Positions 1-10,860 are shown, counted from the first letter of the stretch. The stretch is DNA of 64,000 bases from Microstegium vimineum (GCA_022036555.1 CM039119.1:26556723-26620722); one strand, 5' to 3'. The notes: generated from the letters alone by a model not told the origin. Made by a program: numbers and translations.

Positions 1-72
1 ACTCCCGGGTGAAAGCTACACCGGTATCCGTGTGCTTGCGGATTTATCTGTATGCGTTAAGAAATACCAACA
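1..72 (+). repeat. 3' end of an E1/E2-family LTR
   Basis: The first 72 bases match the last bases of the 1.2-kb LTRs at 9638-10836, 34128-35345, 60032-61249 and 61266-62461. They share the conserved GGGTGAAAGCTAC, GCTTGCGGATTTAT and AAATACCAACA blocks. The LTR ends at the CA at 71-72. The rest lies left of the window, so a fifth LTR of this family, and probably another element copy, starts outside. Confidence 0.85.
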
Positions 73-362
73 GCTGTAATGAATTGAAAGTTTTCCTTTC
101 GGCTTAAACAAATCAATGATACTCAGAAATCTCAATGGGTGAAATGCTACAATAGGAGAATCATCTGTGTGCTTACGGATATATTCTATAGAATCATTTT
201 AAGAACTGTCAAGTGTAGATTATTTCAACATTTCTGACATCATGCTAGGGATGACAACTTAGTGTATAGTGATATTAACTGGTGTCTCCAGCATTTCTAG
301 CACTGTTGCTAAGGATGAGGATTTTATCTTTATTTTTAGTGCAATGCTAAGAAATGTTAACA
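73..362 (+). repeat. LTR 3'-end fragment related to solo LTR E4
   Basis: This block ends in GAAATGTTAACA and carries the order GTGAAATGCTACAAT, TCTGTGTGCTTACGGAT and GGGATGACAAC. The same order is seen at the 3' end of E4 (58370-58531). It directly abuts the copia integrase remnant at 363, so it looks like the end of an element that inserted into the copia sequence. The E1-family LTR at 1-72 then inserted into this one. The matching 5' ends are outside the window. Confidence 0.6.
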
Positions 363-1190
363 CCTACAAGGATGGCAAACTAAGTCTTTCTTGAACTTCA
401 GCTTAGGCAATCCTTAGATAAGGTCCATTGAGATAAGTCTTGCAAGCAAGTCTAAACTCAGATGTCCTAGTCTCCTATGCCACTTCCAATAATCGGAGGA
501 AGACCCAGCAAGAAGACAACGAGAGGGTCCAAAAGAGAGAGAGAAATTGGCACGAAAGACCCTCCCAAAAGGCACGATCTGGCAAACAAGATCACCCCAT
601 GGGTCAAGAATTCGAGAAGAGCCCAATTTGAAAAGGATTTCAAAACCATCCTCCAAGAGTTGTGAAACTGATAGAAGGTTAAAATGCAAATTTGCAACGA
701 GTGTAACATCTTTGAGGATGAAAATCAAATTGACACGAATCGACCCACGGGACACAACCTTACCCCTACTCTTGTCCTTGAATATGATGTACTCGATGTG
801 GCTCATGGGGTCGAGGCTAGAAAACCACTTGGCACTTCCAGTCATATGGCGTGAGCATCCGGAATCACACAAGACAAGTGTTCTCTAGACCTCCATCATG
901 TATCAGTAGAAAGACATGGAGTGAGCAAACGAAGCAACAATGGGGTTAGTAAACTATGAAGGATACCAATGTTGGTTTATTTGCCCTTGAAAAGTGTTAG
1001 GAAAAACACCAAACATCCCATGCCCCATGGAGGAATAGCGGTCACCACAATAGGGAAAATGTGGCTCGCTAAAACTGTGGGGAGTGAAGCCACTGCCATG
1101 AGGTTCATAGTCGTATGGGTCACGACCGGTACCATGCTGGGCACAACCAACTCATGGTCTCACCTCCTAAGGCCTAGCATGTTGAGGTGC
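363..1190 (-). pseudogene. Ty1/copia gag-protease-integrase remnant
   Basis: Reading right to left on the minus strand, a gag tail (roughly 1180-890, with stops) is followed by the aspartic protease motif DSGCSRHMTG near 865-835. After that comes the GAG-pre-integrase signature WHRRLGHLS near 460. Copia polyproteins have this order: gag, protease, integrase. The open part runs 872-414. A stop follows the SMDLI motif and the frame then continues to 363, where it is cut by the LTR end at 73-362. No reverse transcriptase or RNase H remains. The fragment is non-functional, and its copia lineage cannot be set from this much sequence. Confidence 0.85.
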
Positions 1191-2572
1191 TGCACCTCTT
1201 GGTCTAGCAATGTGCCTCTATTGACACCGTATTTTGGCACGGCCAGATACGTGCTCATGGGCTTCCTGGCAGGCCTTTAGAGAAGACATTCAGGATGGAC
1301 CCGAAAGATCGACTAAGGGATGATGAGATCATGGGAGGATTTTTCGGCCGACTATAATAGAACGTGTGCAACAATCTTGGCACAGTAATTGATTGAGGTT
1401 CAAGGAATATTTGTTTCCTTATTTTTAGGACTTGTGCGACGGCCGGTTAGGTTATGTGCTATGGTCTATAAATAGCAAGGCCTAGGGAATGACAAAAACA
1501 TCCAATAAATCAAATACACAACTACGTAGTTTTTCTGGCCACCGGCCAACCCTAGGAGTAGGAGTAGAGTAGATTTCGGTGAACCTTCAATGGACCGGGC
1601 TGCATCGACCAGATCGACCTCCTGTTTGCTTTTAAGTTTAGCCTTGGTGCATGTCTCATTTGTACGGCTGTATTGTGTAACTCGTGCAAGCTCGGTATGA
1701 GATAGTTATCGGTTTGAATCTATGATCATGGGGCTGCATTGCTTCAATCTCATATGACTCGTGGTTTCAAGCTAGCTATCAGATCTATTAGATTGGTTAT
1801 CTAATAGATTCATCAAGTTATCGATATTGTCTGTTATGCATTGTTTAATCTATTGCAACAATATCTTGCCCAACCTCAACTAATGGATTGGCCTGTGCTT
1901 TATTTTCCATCTAGATCTATTGTTTCCAATGCTTTTATTCTCACATGTAATGGGGCAGTAGATTTAAGATCCTATCAGCTAATCCTTTGGTTGCGGTTGT
2001 CACATGTTGCGGGTTCGAGACATATGTTTGGTCATTAGATTGGTTTGAGAATGGTTGGATCTAGTTCAACATACGTGGTATGTCTGTATCTACCGAACCC
2101 CACTACCACATGTGTTGGGTTATGTCTATCCAATCTTAGATTTGTCTGAAGCTGAGCGTATGGATCTCGTTCAAGCCTCATGGATCCCATATTGGATAAC
2201 ATAGCCGATCTGGTTGCGCTTCATTCATACGATGCATGTAGTTTATTGTCTTATTCTCTTAGATCTATTAAATGTACTTAGCATGGCTTGGCTTGTTTAC
2301 TTTTATGGCTGCATGGAAACACCCCAGTGCTAGTAAACGATTCAGGTTATCGGGTTAATTGTCATCATGACTGCATGGGAACACACCTCTGTTGATATAT
2401 ATTTGGTAAATCCGATGGTTTGGGGTGATAATGTCACATGTATCGCATCCTTACTTAAATATTATAATATGATCGGCTAATCGTACATCTCATACATGAT
2501 ATCATGTGATAGTCATTTATACATTGTTATTATGCTTCATGCTATTTGGAGTTGACTCTTTAATCAATATCC
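1191..2572. other. Non-coding, LTR-like DNA without a recognisable gene
   Basis: No supported reading frame lies here. A TATAAATA box at 1467-1474 sits upstream of a pyrimidine-poor leader, as in plant LTR promoters. The downstream 1 kb is T-rich with no protein similarity I recognise. Part of an LTR is the likeliest reading, but no clean TG...CA boundary or TSD was found. The right edge is the Tekay copy 1 breakpoint. Confidence 0.4.
1467..1474 (+). promoter_or_regulatory. TATA box in LTR-like sequence
   Basis: TATAAATA within GGTCTATAAATAGCAAGG. The context resembles LTR promoters elsewhere in the window, but the parent element is not identified. Confidence 0.35.
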
Positions 2573-3612
2573 TACACATCAAAGGGTTTTGTTATGTCTG
2601 GTTGCACCAAAACGGGTGCTGAAGTAAGTAGAGTTCTTAGGGTAAGAAAAGCTACCTCATATTCTAGAGTCCATTCGAACCTCTTATCTTTCTGTAGGAG
2701 ACTGGTCGTGGGTTTAACTATCTTGGAAAAGTCTGGAATGAAACGACGGTAATATCCAACCAGACCAAGAAAACTACGAACCTCGGTGATGGAAGTTGGA
2801 GCTTTCCAATCCATAACTTCTTGTACTTTACTTAGATCAACCGAAATTCCATCAGCAGAAAGAATATGTCCAAGGAAAGGTACTTTAGTAAGCCAAAACT
2901 CGCACTTACTAAACTTAGCATACAACTTATGTTCTCTTAACCTTGCCAGAGCGATACGTAGATGTTCTGCATGCTCTGCTTCATTCTCCGAGTAGATTAA
3001 AATGTCGTCGATGAACACAACTACAAATTTATCTAGCTCAGGCATGAACACTGAGTTCATAAGATACATGAAATAGGCGGGAGCATTAGTCAGCCCAAAC
3101 GACATAACCAAATACTCGTAAAGCCCATACCTCATTGCAAAAGCTGTATTGGGTATATATTGTGGTCTGATCTTGATTTGATGATACCCAGACCTCAAAT
3201 CGATCTTAGAAAACACTTTCACCTTGGATAAATGATCAAACAAGATATCAATACGTGGTAAAGGATATTTGTTCTTGATCGTTACGGCATTAAGTGGTCG
3301 ATAATCCACGCACAGTCGTAGGGATTTATCCTTCTTCTTAACGAACAATGCGGGACATCCCCATGGTGATGAGCTGGGCCATAGAAGACCTTTGTCTTGC
3401 AACTCTTGTAACTGTTTCTTTAGCTCCGCTAGCTCATTGGGTGGCATTTTGTACGGTCTACGAGAAATAGGCGTCGTACCAGGTACCAAGTCAATAGCAA
3501 AGTCTACATCTCGATCAGGTGGAAGACCAGGAAGGTCATCTAGAAACACATCTGGGAATTCACACACTACCAGGATATTCTTCAGAGCTGTGACTTGGAT
3601 AGCACATGTCAT
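2573..3612 (-). pseudogene. Ty3/gypsy reverse transcriptase (Tekay copy 1), 3' truncated
   Basis: An open frame of about 345 codons carries the gypsy RT core: the KKDKSLRLCVDYRPLN block, KIDLRSGYHQI and the catalytic box VVFIDDILIYS near 3010-2990. These are followed by FLGHILSADGI and the SFLGLVGYYRRFI connection region. RT copies element RNA into DNA in the cytoplasmic particle. The frame ends in the QPDITKPFDV segment, exactly where RNase H should begin, because the element is cut off at 2573. The protease frame upstream is offset by a small frameshift near 3610-3680, so this is a relic rather than a working gene. Confidence 0.9.
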
Positions 3613-4043
3613 AGCACAAAGATCAAGCTTCCGGGAAGAGAAATCTGAAAGGTTTCCGTTTTCTCTAGAGTTCTCAAGGTAAGGATCCTATTTCCGGTAT
3701 CGATGTTCACCCCATAAAGGTGCATCCATCTCATACCTAGGATCACATCCAAACCTAGACCAGGAAGAATGATAAGCTCAGTTTTAAACTCATGTTTCTG
3801 TATTATGATGCTTACATCTTTGACTGCTTGTTTGGTTGATATGTCAGCCCCTGCTGAACTTATGCAGTATCCCACATCCAAATCAGATATGCTCATACCA
3901 TGCTTAACAGTAAAAGCTTTACTCACAAATGAATGCGAAGATCCTGAGTCAAACAACACAACTGCAGGATGATGGTTTACAAGGAACATACCAGCTGTGA
4001 CGGGCTCTCCTTGTGGCACTTCTTCCACTGTGGTGTAGTGCAC
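3609..4043 (-). pseudogene. Retroviral-type aspartic protease (Tekay copy 1)
   Basis: A 144-codon frame with the active-site motif VVLFDSGSSHSFVS near residues 28-41 and the later GLDVILGMRWMHLYGV block, both typical of gypsy proteases (RVP_2 type). It would process the gag-pol polyprotein. The frame joins the gag zinc-knuckle frame upstream through the HYTTVEEVPQGEPVTAGMF linker. It is lost at its 3' end by a frameshift relative to RT, and copy 2 shows a frame change at the same place (21713-22147). The protease domain itself looks intact. Confidence 0.85.
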
Positions 4044-5112
4044 ACGCCCCTGGTAGGCCTGATTCTTCTTTGGGTGAGCGCATTCTCTAGAAAAGTGCCT
4101 CGGGCGCTGACAATTGTAGCATGGTGCATTATTGGGTGGAGCCTTCGAATGCCAGAACTGCCTTGCCCTAGATTGCCTTCTGGAAGAGCGATGGTGTAAG
4201 GTCTGCGATACTGACTCTGCTGCGCACCCTTAGCTGGGACTTTCTTCTGTGGAGGCCTGAACTTAGCCCCTGCTACTGGAGGTCGATAAGTAGAGCGATT
4301 GACAAAAGGAGCTCTCTGCTGAGACGAGCTTCCTTCAAATTCCCTCTTACGTCCTTTAGCTGCAGCATGCAAGCTGTTCTGGTTTTCCTGGGTCAAAGCA
4401 TCACTGATGAACTCGTTGAAGTTGGTGCGGGTTGAGTTAGCAAGAGTCTTCATTAGCTTGGTTCCCAGACCTCTCCTGAAACTATCAATCTTCATCTCAT
4501 CATTTTCAACAAACTGGGGAGCATAACGGACCAGATTGTTGAAAGCATGAAGGTACTCCGTTAAGGTCTTGGTACCCTGTGTGAGCTTCAGAAACTCTGT
4601 TGCCTTCATTTTTATTAATCCTGGAGGAAAGTAATGCCCCTAAAAGCTGTCTTAAACTGATTCCACACCACTAGAGTGTTAGCAGGGTATGTGGTGCGAT
4701 GATGAGCCCACCATATACTTGTTGGTCCTTGCAACTGATGAGAAGCATACTCTGCTTTTAGCTCTTCGGTCATCCTGAGCAAACAAAACTTCTGCTCCAT
4801 AGAGTTTATCCATTCATCAGCTTGGAGTGGCTCTTCATCCTCTTTGAAGATCGGCGGCTTGGTGTCAAGGAAGTCCTTGAAAGTGCTGAACTGGTTTGCC
4901 GGTTGACAATCACGGTCGCCTTGGTTCTGATTGCTGCGAGCAACTTCACGAAGCAACTCCTCAATGTTGCGCTGCCCACCAATGAACTGAGCCATGAACT
5001 GCTCCGGGGTAAGCGGTGGTGGTGGTGGCGGTGGATTAGGCAGCAGTGCCTCATCCTCGTCACGGTGACTCCCACTACTTCCAGAGCCACGGGAGTGAGT
5101 GTTGGCAGGCAT
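4044..5112 (-). pseudogene. Gag (Tekay copy 1), frameshifted
   Basis: The start is the ATG at 5112 (MPANTHSRGSG). The upstream in-frame ATG in copy 1 is followed by a stop in copy 2, so the downstream one is preferred. A proline run and the conserved LTPEQFMAQFIGGQRN segment precede the retrotransposon gag domain. A frameshift near 4640 separates the N-terminal half from the MKATEFLKLTQGTKTL half. A second shift near 4140 puts the zinc knuckle (CYNCQRPRHFSREC, CX2CX4HX4C) in another frame. Gag would form the particle and bind RNA, but this copy cannot make a full-length protein. Confidence 0.85.
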
Positions 5113-5417
5113 CTGCATGAATTTGATAGCAAGTAGCAATGAGATTTGAGTAATTGTAGACGAATCATAATTATGCCTTAGTAAATCACTGAAAGGTAGA
5201 TAACTTAAATCCACATAGGGCATAAAAGAATTCATGCTAATAATACATCATCATCCATTCATACTTGGTACCATAAAAACATCCATACAAGCCAAAAGTG
5301 CCAGACATCTAGACTTTAAGTCATGGTGATTACACAACATCATGTCTCTCATGGAACAACAAAAGGTCATGCTACTAGCGCAAAAGAAACACTAAGGACT
5401 AGCATAAGCAAGCTATC

Positions 5418-6329
5418 CTAGTCGTCGCGGTCGGTGTCCATCCCTGATAGACAGCCACCCTCGTCGTCGCTGTCGTCAACAAGCTCAAGCTCCTCGGGGT
5501 CCTCCTCCTCCTCGTCCTCGGTGACTGGGTCGTCGTCGGCATAGATCATTGCAGGATCTATCGCTGGTGCAACTGGTGGAGGGATCGGGCTGATCACGTT
5601 GTTGAGCCTGTGAACCTCCTGCTGTAGCTCTCGGATCTGGTCATGGGCCTGCTGAAGTAGCCCATTCAACTCTGCGTCACGCCGGTGGTAAGCGATGTTC
5701 CCCACCACCTGCTGGTGGCGAAGCATACGCTCACGAGCCTCAGCTGCCTCCTCTCGAAGTATAGTTGTATCCCTCTCATCCTGCGCCTCATTAGCTGCCC
5801 TCCTGAGACGCTGATTGTCTCTACCAATTCCCTGTAGGAACATCTAACTGGTCAGGAGACGTGCCACACTGAACAGGTAGGAGTCCTCTCTGGCAAAAAG
5901 AATCTTGAGCACTGCATGCATAGCACTCATAGCGGGTCCTGAACTGCCAGCTCTCTCATCCCTGTTCCGGATCAAGGGATCACCCCTCTCCTGATACCCT
6001 GGAAAAGTCCCTGCTGCACCCTGGTCCAAAGCTGCACTGTGCTCCTGGCGGATCTGACACAGAATAGTCAGAGTTGCAGACTGAGCTCCTTCCCAAGGAC
6101 TGCTGGCTATGGCCTCAGCGTACCACCTCCTCCACAAAGGTGCCTCGGTGCGCTCAGGGATAGTCACAGTCACTATGTACAACTACGCATTCCCAAGCGG
6201 CTCCTGAGTCCAGTAGTACTGAGGCTTCTCAGTGTACCCCACCTGACTAAGCACCCTCCAAAGCAAAGTAGGAGTGCCAAACACGGTCAGGAAGCGGTTT
6301 CTGCGCTGGGGAGGTCCTGGAGCTGCCAT
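5418..6329 (-). pseudogene. Extra ORF upstream of gag (Tekay copy 1), coiled coil with acidic tail
   Basis: One frame runs from the ATG at 6329 (MAAPGPPQRRN) to the stop at 5418, 303 residues, with two in-frame TAG codons (6183-6185 and 5844-5846). Copy 2 has CAG and GAG at these sites, so both are later nonsense mutations. The middle is rich in Arg, Glu and Gln with heptad-like spacing (RDNQRLRRAANEAQDERD to QEVHRLNNV) and looks like a coiled coil. The C-terminus is a run of Asp/Glu ending DTDRDD. I recognise no named domain. It lies between the PBS and gag on the coding strand of the element and is conserved in both copies, so it is probably a family gene. Confidence 0.7.
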
Positions 6330-7144
6330 CTGCAACAAGTTTTAACCTTTTTGTGAGAACATGTATTTTACAGATTTAAGCATTTAACAGGTAAAAGACA
6401 TAAAGATTTAGTAAGGGAGGGAATTAAATGCAATATGATGACACATGATGCATGATCGAATCTTACGTCCTTACAAACCTTATGAAAGCAAACCTTTCAC
6501 TAAGAACGTTCTAGACGGTGGCATACATACGTTCTCTCATACATACACAACTAAACGATCTACACGATTCGTTGTTAGTGTACCTGCAGAAGATTCATTT
6601 CAGTCCAACCCAATAGTATGAATAATGCATTGCTGAAATTTAAATCTAATACTCACTTAGGTGTACACCCCGTATGCACATAAGCAGTATATATACACAG
6701 TTCTTCGTCCTAATGACGGCATCATCTCAATAGACGGCAACACCCACACATGGATGCCATCTCATAATCTTGTGTGGAACAGGATTATTGTCCGGACATT
6801 ATATAAGCATTCCCCTAGATCGGCAGTGTATCCGATAAAAGATCTCACAACTCACCTTACCTTTGGCGTAGCGGTAAAAATTGATTTATACAACACCATT
6901 CAAGTGAATGACCCCCATACTATTCCACCCCGTATGGACAGGTAACCAAAAATATGATGCAATCCCCCAAGTTAGTACTTTAAGCCACCTGACATCCTAT
7001 TGGGCAATAAGGGACATAACCTATGGCACATTTATGGTTTGCAATTATTTTGTACGCACACAAAAGTTTTTGTAGCAAAAATAGTTTGATAAACAAAATC
7101 TTTTGTTTGTGAATACACTCATGAACGGTAGTATACTGAATCTC
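6330..7144 (-). other. 5' leader of Tekay copy 1
   Basis: About 0.8 kb of non-coding sequence between the PBS and the extra ORF. Copy 2 preserves it up to the point equivalent to about 6996. Short open frames here are not conserved between the copies. Confidence 0.7.
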
Positions 7145-7156
7145 GCTCCAATACCA
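7145..7156 (-). other. Primer-binding site, Tekay copy 1
   Basis: On the minus strand the sequence is TGGTATTGGAGC, 7 bp inside the LTR end. It matches the usual plant initiator-tRNA-Met PBS (TGGTATCAGAGC) at 10 of 12 positions. Confidence 0.65.
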
Positions 7157-7163
7157 GCTGTCA

Positions 7164-7614
7164 TGGAACAGCCCAACATATAAGAGCACTAGTGTAATGA
7201 TCATCATTTCTGACAACAATGTCACACTAGAGCCCATATAAGCCCGGTAATCCTTGAAATCTCGAAGGATCCCAAACCACAATCAAATAACAACCCGAGA
7301 TCGAACACTAGATTTAGAACCGCACATCCACAGTGATAAGTTCGAAACGAAATAATATTACAACAGAGTTTAAAATAGTGTTATTACAACACTAAGTTCA
7401 AATCAAAGTAGCAGAAGTTTAGGTCTCACAAAACCCATTGCAAACTGTTTAACAAAAATAGAGTGCCGAGCTTAGTACAGTCCCATCAGAATTCACCATT
7501 GCCCATGGCAGTCTCATCAGAAATCCAACTTGGGGGCATAAATACCATTAAGCACATTCATAATCCATCACATATGACCTAACTTACCAAGTTTACCTCT
7601 GCAAAACATACGTT
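7164..7614 (-). repeat. 5' LTR fragment of Tekay copy 1
   Basis: This stretch aligns with 14555 onward, the 3' LTR of Tekay copy 2. On the plus strand both begin TGGAACAGCCCAACA, which is the LTR 3' end on the minus strand. Homology continues for about 300 bp and then weakens. The LTR is cut off at 7614 by E6, so its promoter half is absent. Confidence 0.8.
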
Positions 7615-9504
7615 TGAAAGGTCCTAGATGGCTAGAGGGGGGTGAATAGCCTAATGAAAATTCTACAAAACACTAGAGCAAAGGTTAGATAAACACTTAA
7701 GCAAAGCTTTTTGCTCTAGCTCTACTAGGGGTGCAAAGCCACCTATCCAAGAAATTCTAGTTAGTTAAGTGCCTAACACACAATAGCAAGAACCTAAGGC
7801 ACTTATCACAAGCTAGAAAGAACAACTAACAAAGAAGCTAACTAGTAAGTTAACAAGACAAGATATGAAGGAAAGTAAATGCAAGAGAGGAGGTGATTGA
7901 TATATCAATGCCTTGTGATGTATGGATGTCAATATAAAGAACCAATGACAATGAATACCAAAGAGTAGCCAGGAGACAAGCTGACACATGATTTTTCTCC
8001 CGAGGTTCACTTGGTTGACACCAAGCTAGTCCCCGTTGTGTCGACTACTCAAGTAGTGATTCGGTGGATAATAGGCAATCACAAGCCTAGCCCACTACTC
8101 GAGCACCACAAGAATCCACCCAAATGAGAGTAACTCAAAGACACAAGCAATCCACTAGAGTTACCCTTTGGCACTCCGCCGAGGTGGGTACAAGACCTCT
8201 CACAATCATCGAAGCCAGCCACGAACAATCACCAATCGCGCCGAAGCTTCCTCAGTCGCCCAAGCCATCTAGGTGTTGGCAAACACCAAGAATAACAAGA
8301 AATCCCGCGGCGATCACGATGACCAAGTGCCACTAAGATGCAATGCAATGATCAAACACTTGGTTCACTCAAACTCTCACAAGAATGCAATTGAAGCAAA
8401 GAGAGATGAGTTGGGGGCTATCTCAAGCAAGCACAAGTATGACAAAAGAATGGGAGGTGCAAGAGGGAGCCCTAGAAGCTAGCCAAAACACATTTATAGC
8501 CTTCACCAAAAGACTAGCCGGTTTCTCCTCTTTTCTCAACTGTCTGCGCCACTCTGGACGCTACCTGCATGGGGGCTCGGACCATTTGCTGCGCGTCCGG
8601 GCCCTTACCCTTTTGAATCCTGCGGTTGGCGCCTTCACCAGAGCCTTCCACGTGGCTCCAGACACGAGGAACAGAGAGAGTCCGGACCATCGTTGCTCGC
8701 ATCCGGACTCTATGTAGAGACGGTCCAGAGAGCACCAACTGCCCGGACGCACGTCCGGAGTCCACCGTCCAGATGGCACTTAGCGTGCGGACGCTCTGCA
8801 GAGATAGTCTAGAGAGCTCCATCACTCCGGACGCTTGTCCGAAGTTAGTGTCCGGACATGGATCAGCGTCCGCATCTCCTGTGCGCCGAAGACCAAGAAG
8901 TAGGGTTTGCTTCCGGATGCATTTCCATTAGTCCGGACAGCAGCTCTTCAGCGTCCGGATTTGTGTCTTGAGTCCAACCGAGCTGCCTCTTCTTCTCCAA
9001 GCTTCCATATGCTAACATGATGTCATTCAAACCTTGTGCTCACATGTTAGTCTTTTCTTTAAATTATCTTGGATTTAGCTTCATATTTTAGTCACTTAGG
9101 TTTGTTTTAGATATGCAATGCAAACCTAGTGGAATATGATAACCGCAATCGACACGAGTTTTCCCTTCTTGATAGTATGGCTATCTATCCTAAAGGTGAT
9201 CACACTCTCTATAGTGTCTTAATCACTAAACCAAAAATGGCCCTATGATATACCTTTGCCTTGAGCCCATTTTTGTTTTTCTCTTTCTTCTTTTCCTTAG
9301 TCATGGAGCACTTGATCTATCATGATCCTTCATCTAGCTCCACTTGTCAAGTTGGATCACCCTATCTCGATCATACACTTAACAATAGGGTTAGTCTATA
9401 GGTTTCATCAATTAACCAAAACCAAACTTGGGCTTTCAATGTTGGTCATAGTGATCTTGCATTGTCGTTAATCACACAAAACCATTGGGGCCTAGATGCT
9501 TTCA
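7615..9504. mobile_element. Unclassified repeat E6 with TGAAAG...CTTTCA ends
   Basis: The left end is TGAAAGGTCCTAGATGGC followed by a G-run. The right end is CCTAGATGCTTTCA. The termini form a short inverted repeat, and TG...CA would fit a solo LTR or a non-autonomous LTR element. No TSD is visible (ACGTT versus CTACT). Its left flank is Tekay LTR and its right flank is helicase, so it probably marks an old rearrangement. No coding frame is convincing. A second copy of the right end occurs inverted at 62612. Confidence 0.6.
8555..8965. repeat. TCCGGA-motif-rich segment within E6
   Basis: Many dispersed copies of TCCGGA and close variants (GTCCGGAC, TTCCGGAT, GCCCGGAC) occur at irregular 15-60 bp spacing. 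TCCGGA is palindromic, so the segment reads alike on both strands and keeps overlapping frames open. The far right edge (63720-64000) shows the same pattern. Confidence 0.6.
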
Positions 9505-9637
9505 CTACTACGAATTGGAAATTGAACCGAAGAAACGATTGGTGATGATTATGTTCGACTTCTAGATGACATTGTGATTGGTTATACTGAGACGGAGGTA
9601 GCAGTTAACAAACTCATTCAAGATGTTTTCCCATCAA
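9505..9637 (+). pseudogene. Helitron PIF1-type helicase fragment, 5' part
   Basis: From about 9535 the plus strand reads TEETIGDDYVRLLDDIVIGY and continues to a VNKLIQDVFPS motif. This is the conserved region before the C-terminal helicase motifs of plant Helitron RepHel proteins, where IP/LPDDI and VNKLI..VFPSL are typical. The frame is cut after FPS by the insertion of E1 and resumes in frame at 62462 when one TSD is removed. A stop lies upstream near 9520. PIF1-type helicases unwind DNA during rolling-circle transposition. This piece is only about 40 codons of a much longer protein. Confidence 0.8.
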
Positions 9638-10836
9638 TGTTGATGGTCCTTAAGTACCAATTTTAACTGTTAACTAAACAAGGAAAAGGATCTAAATGAA
9701 ACCAATAGCTAGAATTAGGGTTTATACTAACAGAATTCCACAAGTTTTGGTGAATGTCTGTTTCTACAGGGGGTTATCAGGAAATACCAAGGAAAGGCCC
9801 ACATGTCATGTTTACATAGAGATAATTATCAACCGCACAATTTTCTATACTCTAGAGGGTTCCAGAAGACAGGAGAACGAACGGGAAAAGGATTAGGCCC
9901 GAAGCTAGGGCGCCCGCCCTACTCCTGCGGCCAATCAGCGCCATCTTCGCGGATCGTGCTCCACTGCCTTTGAGGATCAATCTAAATCCTTCACCTAAGG
10001 TCGGTTTGATCCGACGACCAACGTTCATTTGAGAAGGCTATATAAGCAAGGCCCCTGACCCCCTGAGGATCATCTCATCTCATTATTCTTCTCCAGAGTA
10101 AAAGATAGAGTTTCAATTATAGAGAAGGAGAGAGGTCCCTCTAGTTTCCTTGATCTAGTTCTTCTAGTTCTAGCTCATCTAGTTGTAATTAGAGGTGAGA
10201 GAGAGAGGAGGAGAGAGCTAGGAGGAGCCGGATCTGTCGGATCTTCCTCAACATTGTACCTTTGCAACATCTGGTTCTGAGCAATCTCCAGGTTCTTCAT
10301 TTATTATTTCTAAGTATCTTATTTTAGTTCTTACTTTATTCTATTTATGGGATCTCCGCTCGTATTGAGTAATCTAGTTTTCATGGGATTAGAGTAGTAA
10401 GCAATAGTGTAGACATGGTGTCTAGACTAGAGTTTACCTGAGTTTGCGCCCAATCCTACGGATAGTTGTGGTAGCCCCAGAGGTGACAGCTCTGTAAGGC
10501 CTTTGTAGTCCACCACGTTTGGATTGGTGTTTCGTAGAGCTTTTAGCAACCTCCCCCCGACTACCTTTTTCTCAGTCTTTGTCGAGAGTCGGGAAGGTAC
10601 TGTTGCTCCAAAGTAAGTAGAGTATTGTGGACCTTTGATTAGATAGAACCCCTTAGAAAACTCTAAAATCTCTCTACCCATTTATCTTATCTATCCTTGG
10701 ACATTCTTAGTTCTTCTCTAGTACACTTCACGTTCCCCGTGGAAATCGATACCCTTTTGGAATACTCCCGGGTGAAAGCTACAACGGTATCCATGCGCTT
10801 GCGGATTTATACTGTGTGCGTTAAGAAATACCAACA
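9638..10836 (+). repeat. 5' LTR of E1
   Basis: 1199 bp, TGTTGATGG...AATACCAACA. It pairs with 61266-62461: both have the short CGCCCGCCCTACTCCTGCGG block, whereas the E2 LTRs carry a longer duplicated block there. TATA box at 10039-10046. Confidence 0.9.
10039..10046 (+). promoter_or_regulatory. TATA box, E1 5' LTR
   Basis: TATATAAG in the context GGCTATATAAGCAAGGCCCC, preceded by GGTTTGATCCGACG and a CCAATCAG box. All E1/E2/E4 LTRs share this arrangement. Confidence 0.7.
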
Positions 10837-10843
10837 AGCTTTC

Positions 10844-10860
10844 TAGCGTCGTTGCAGGGG
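10844..10860 (+). other. Degenerate primer-binding site of E1
   Basis: TAGCGTCGTTGCAGGGG lies 7 bp after the LTR. It is a mutated form of TGGCGCCGTTGCTGGGG seen in E2 (35353-35370), the tRNA-Asp-type PBS of Athila/Tat gypsy elements. Confidence 0.6.

Larger units (their letters stand above)
2573..7614 (-). mobile_element. Tekay/Del-type chromovirus copy 1, truncated at both ends
   Basis: On the minus strand this Ty3/gypsy element has, from right to left, a 5' LTR fragment (7614-7164), PBS, leader, extra ORF, gag, protease and reverse transcriptase. It stops abruptly at about 2573, where the homologous copy 2 runs on into RNase H. Copy 2 (14555-25085) is closely similar along its whole length, which fixes both breakpoints. 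The right end stops at 7614 where element E6 begins, so only about 450 bp of a roughly 4.2-kb LTR remains. RNase H, integrase, chromodomain and 3' LTR are missing. Nonsense and frameshift mutations break every ORF except the protease and RT stretches. Confidence 0.88.

Noticed and set aside
5479..5525. GAG/GAC-type trinucleotide repeat
   Set aside because: It is the codon run for the acidic tail of the Tekay extra ORF and needs no separate annotation.
8514..8931. Frames on both strands of about 100 codons
   Set aside because: They are kept open by the palindromic TCCGGA words in E6 and are not conserved in the second E6-type copy.
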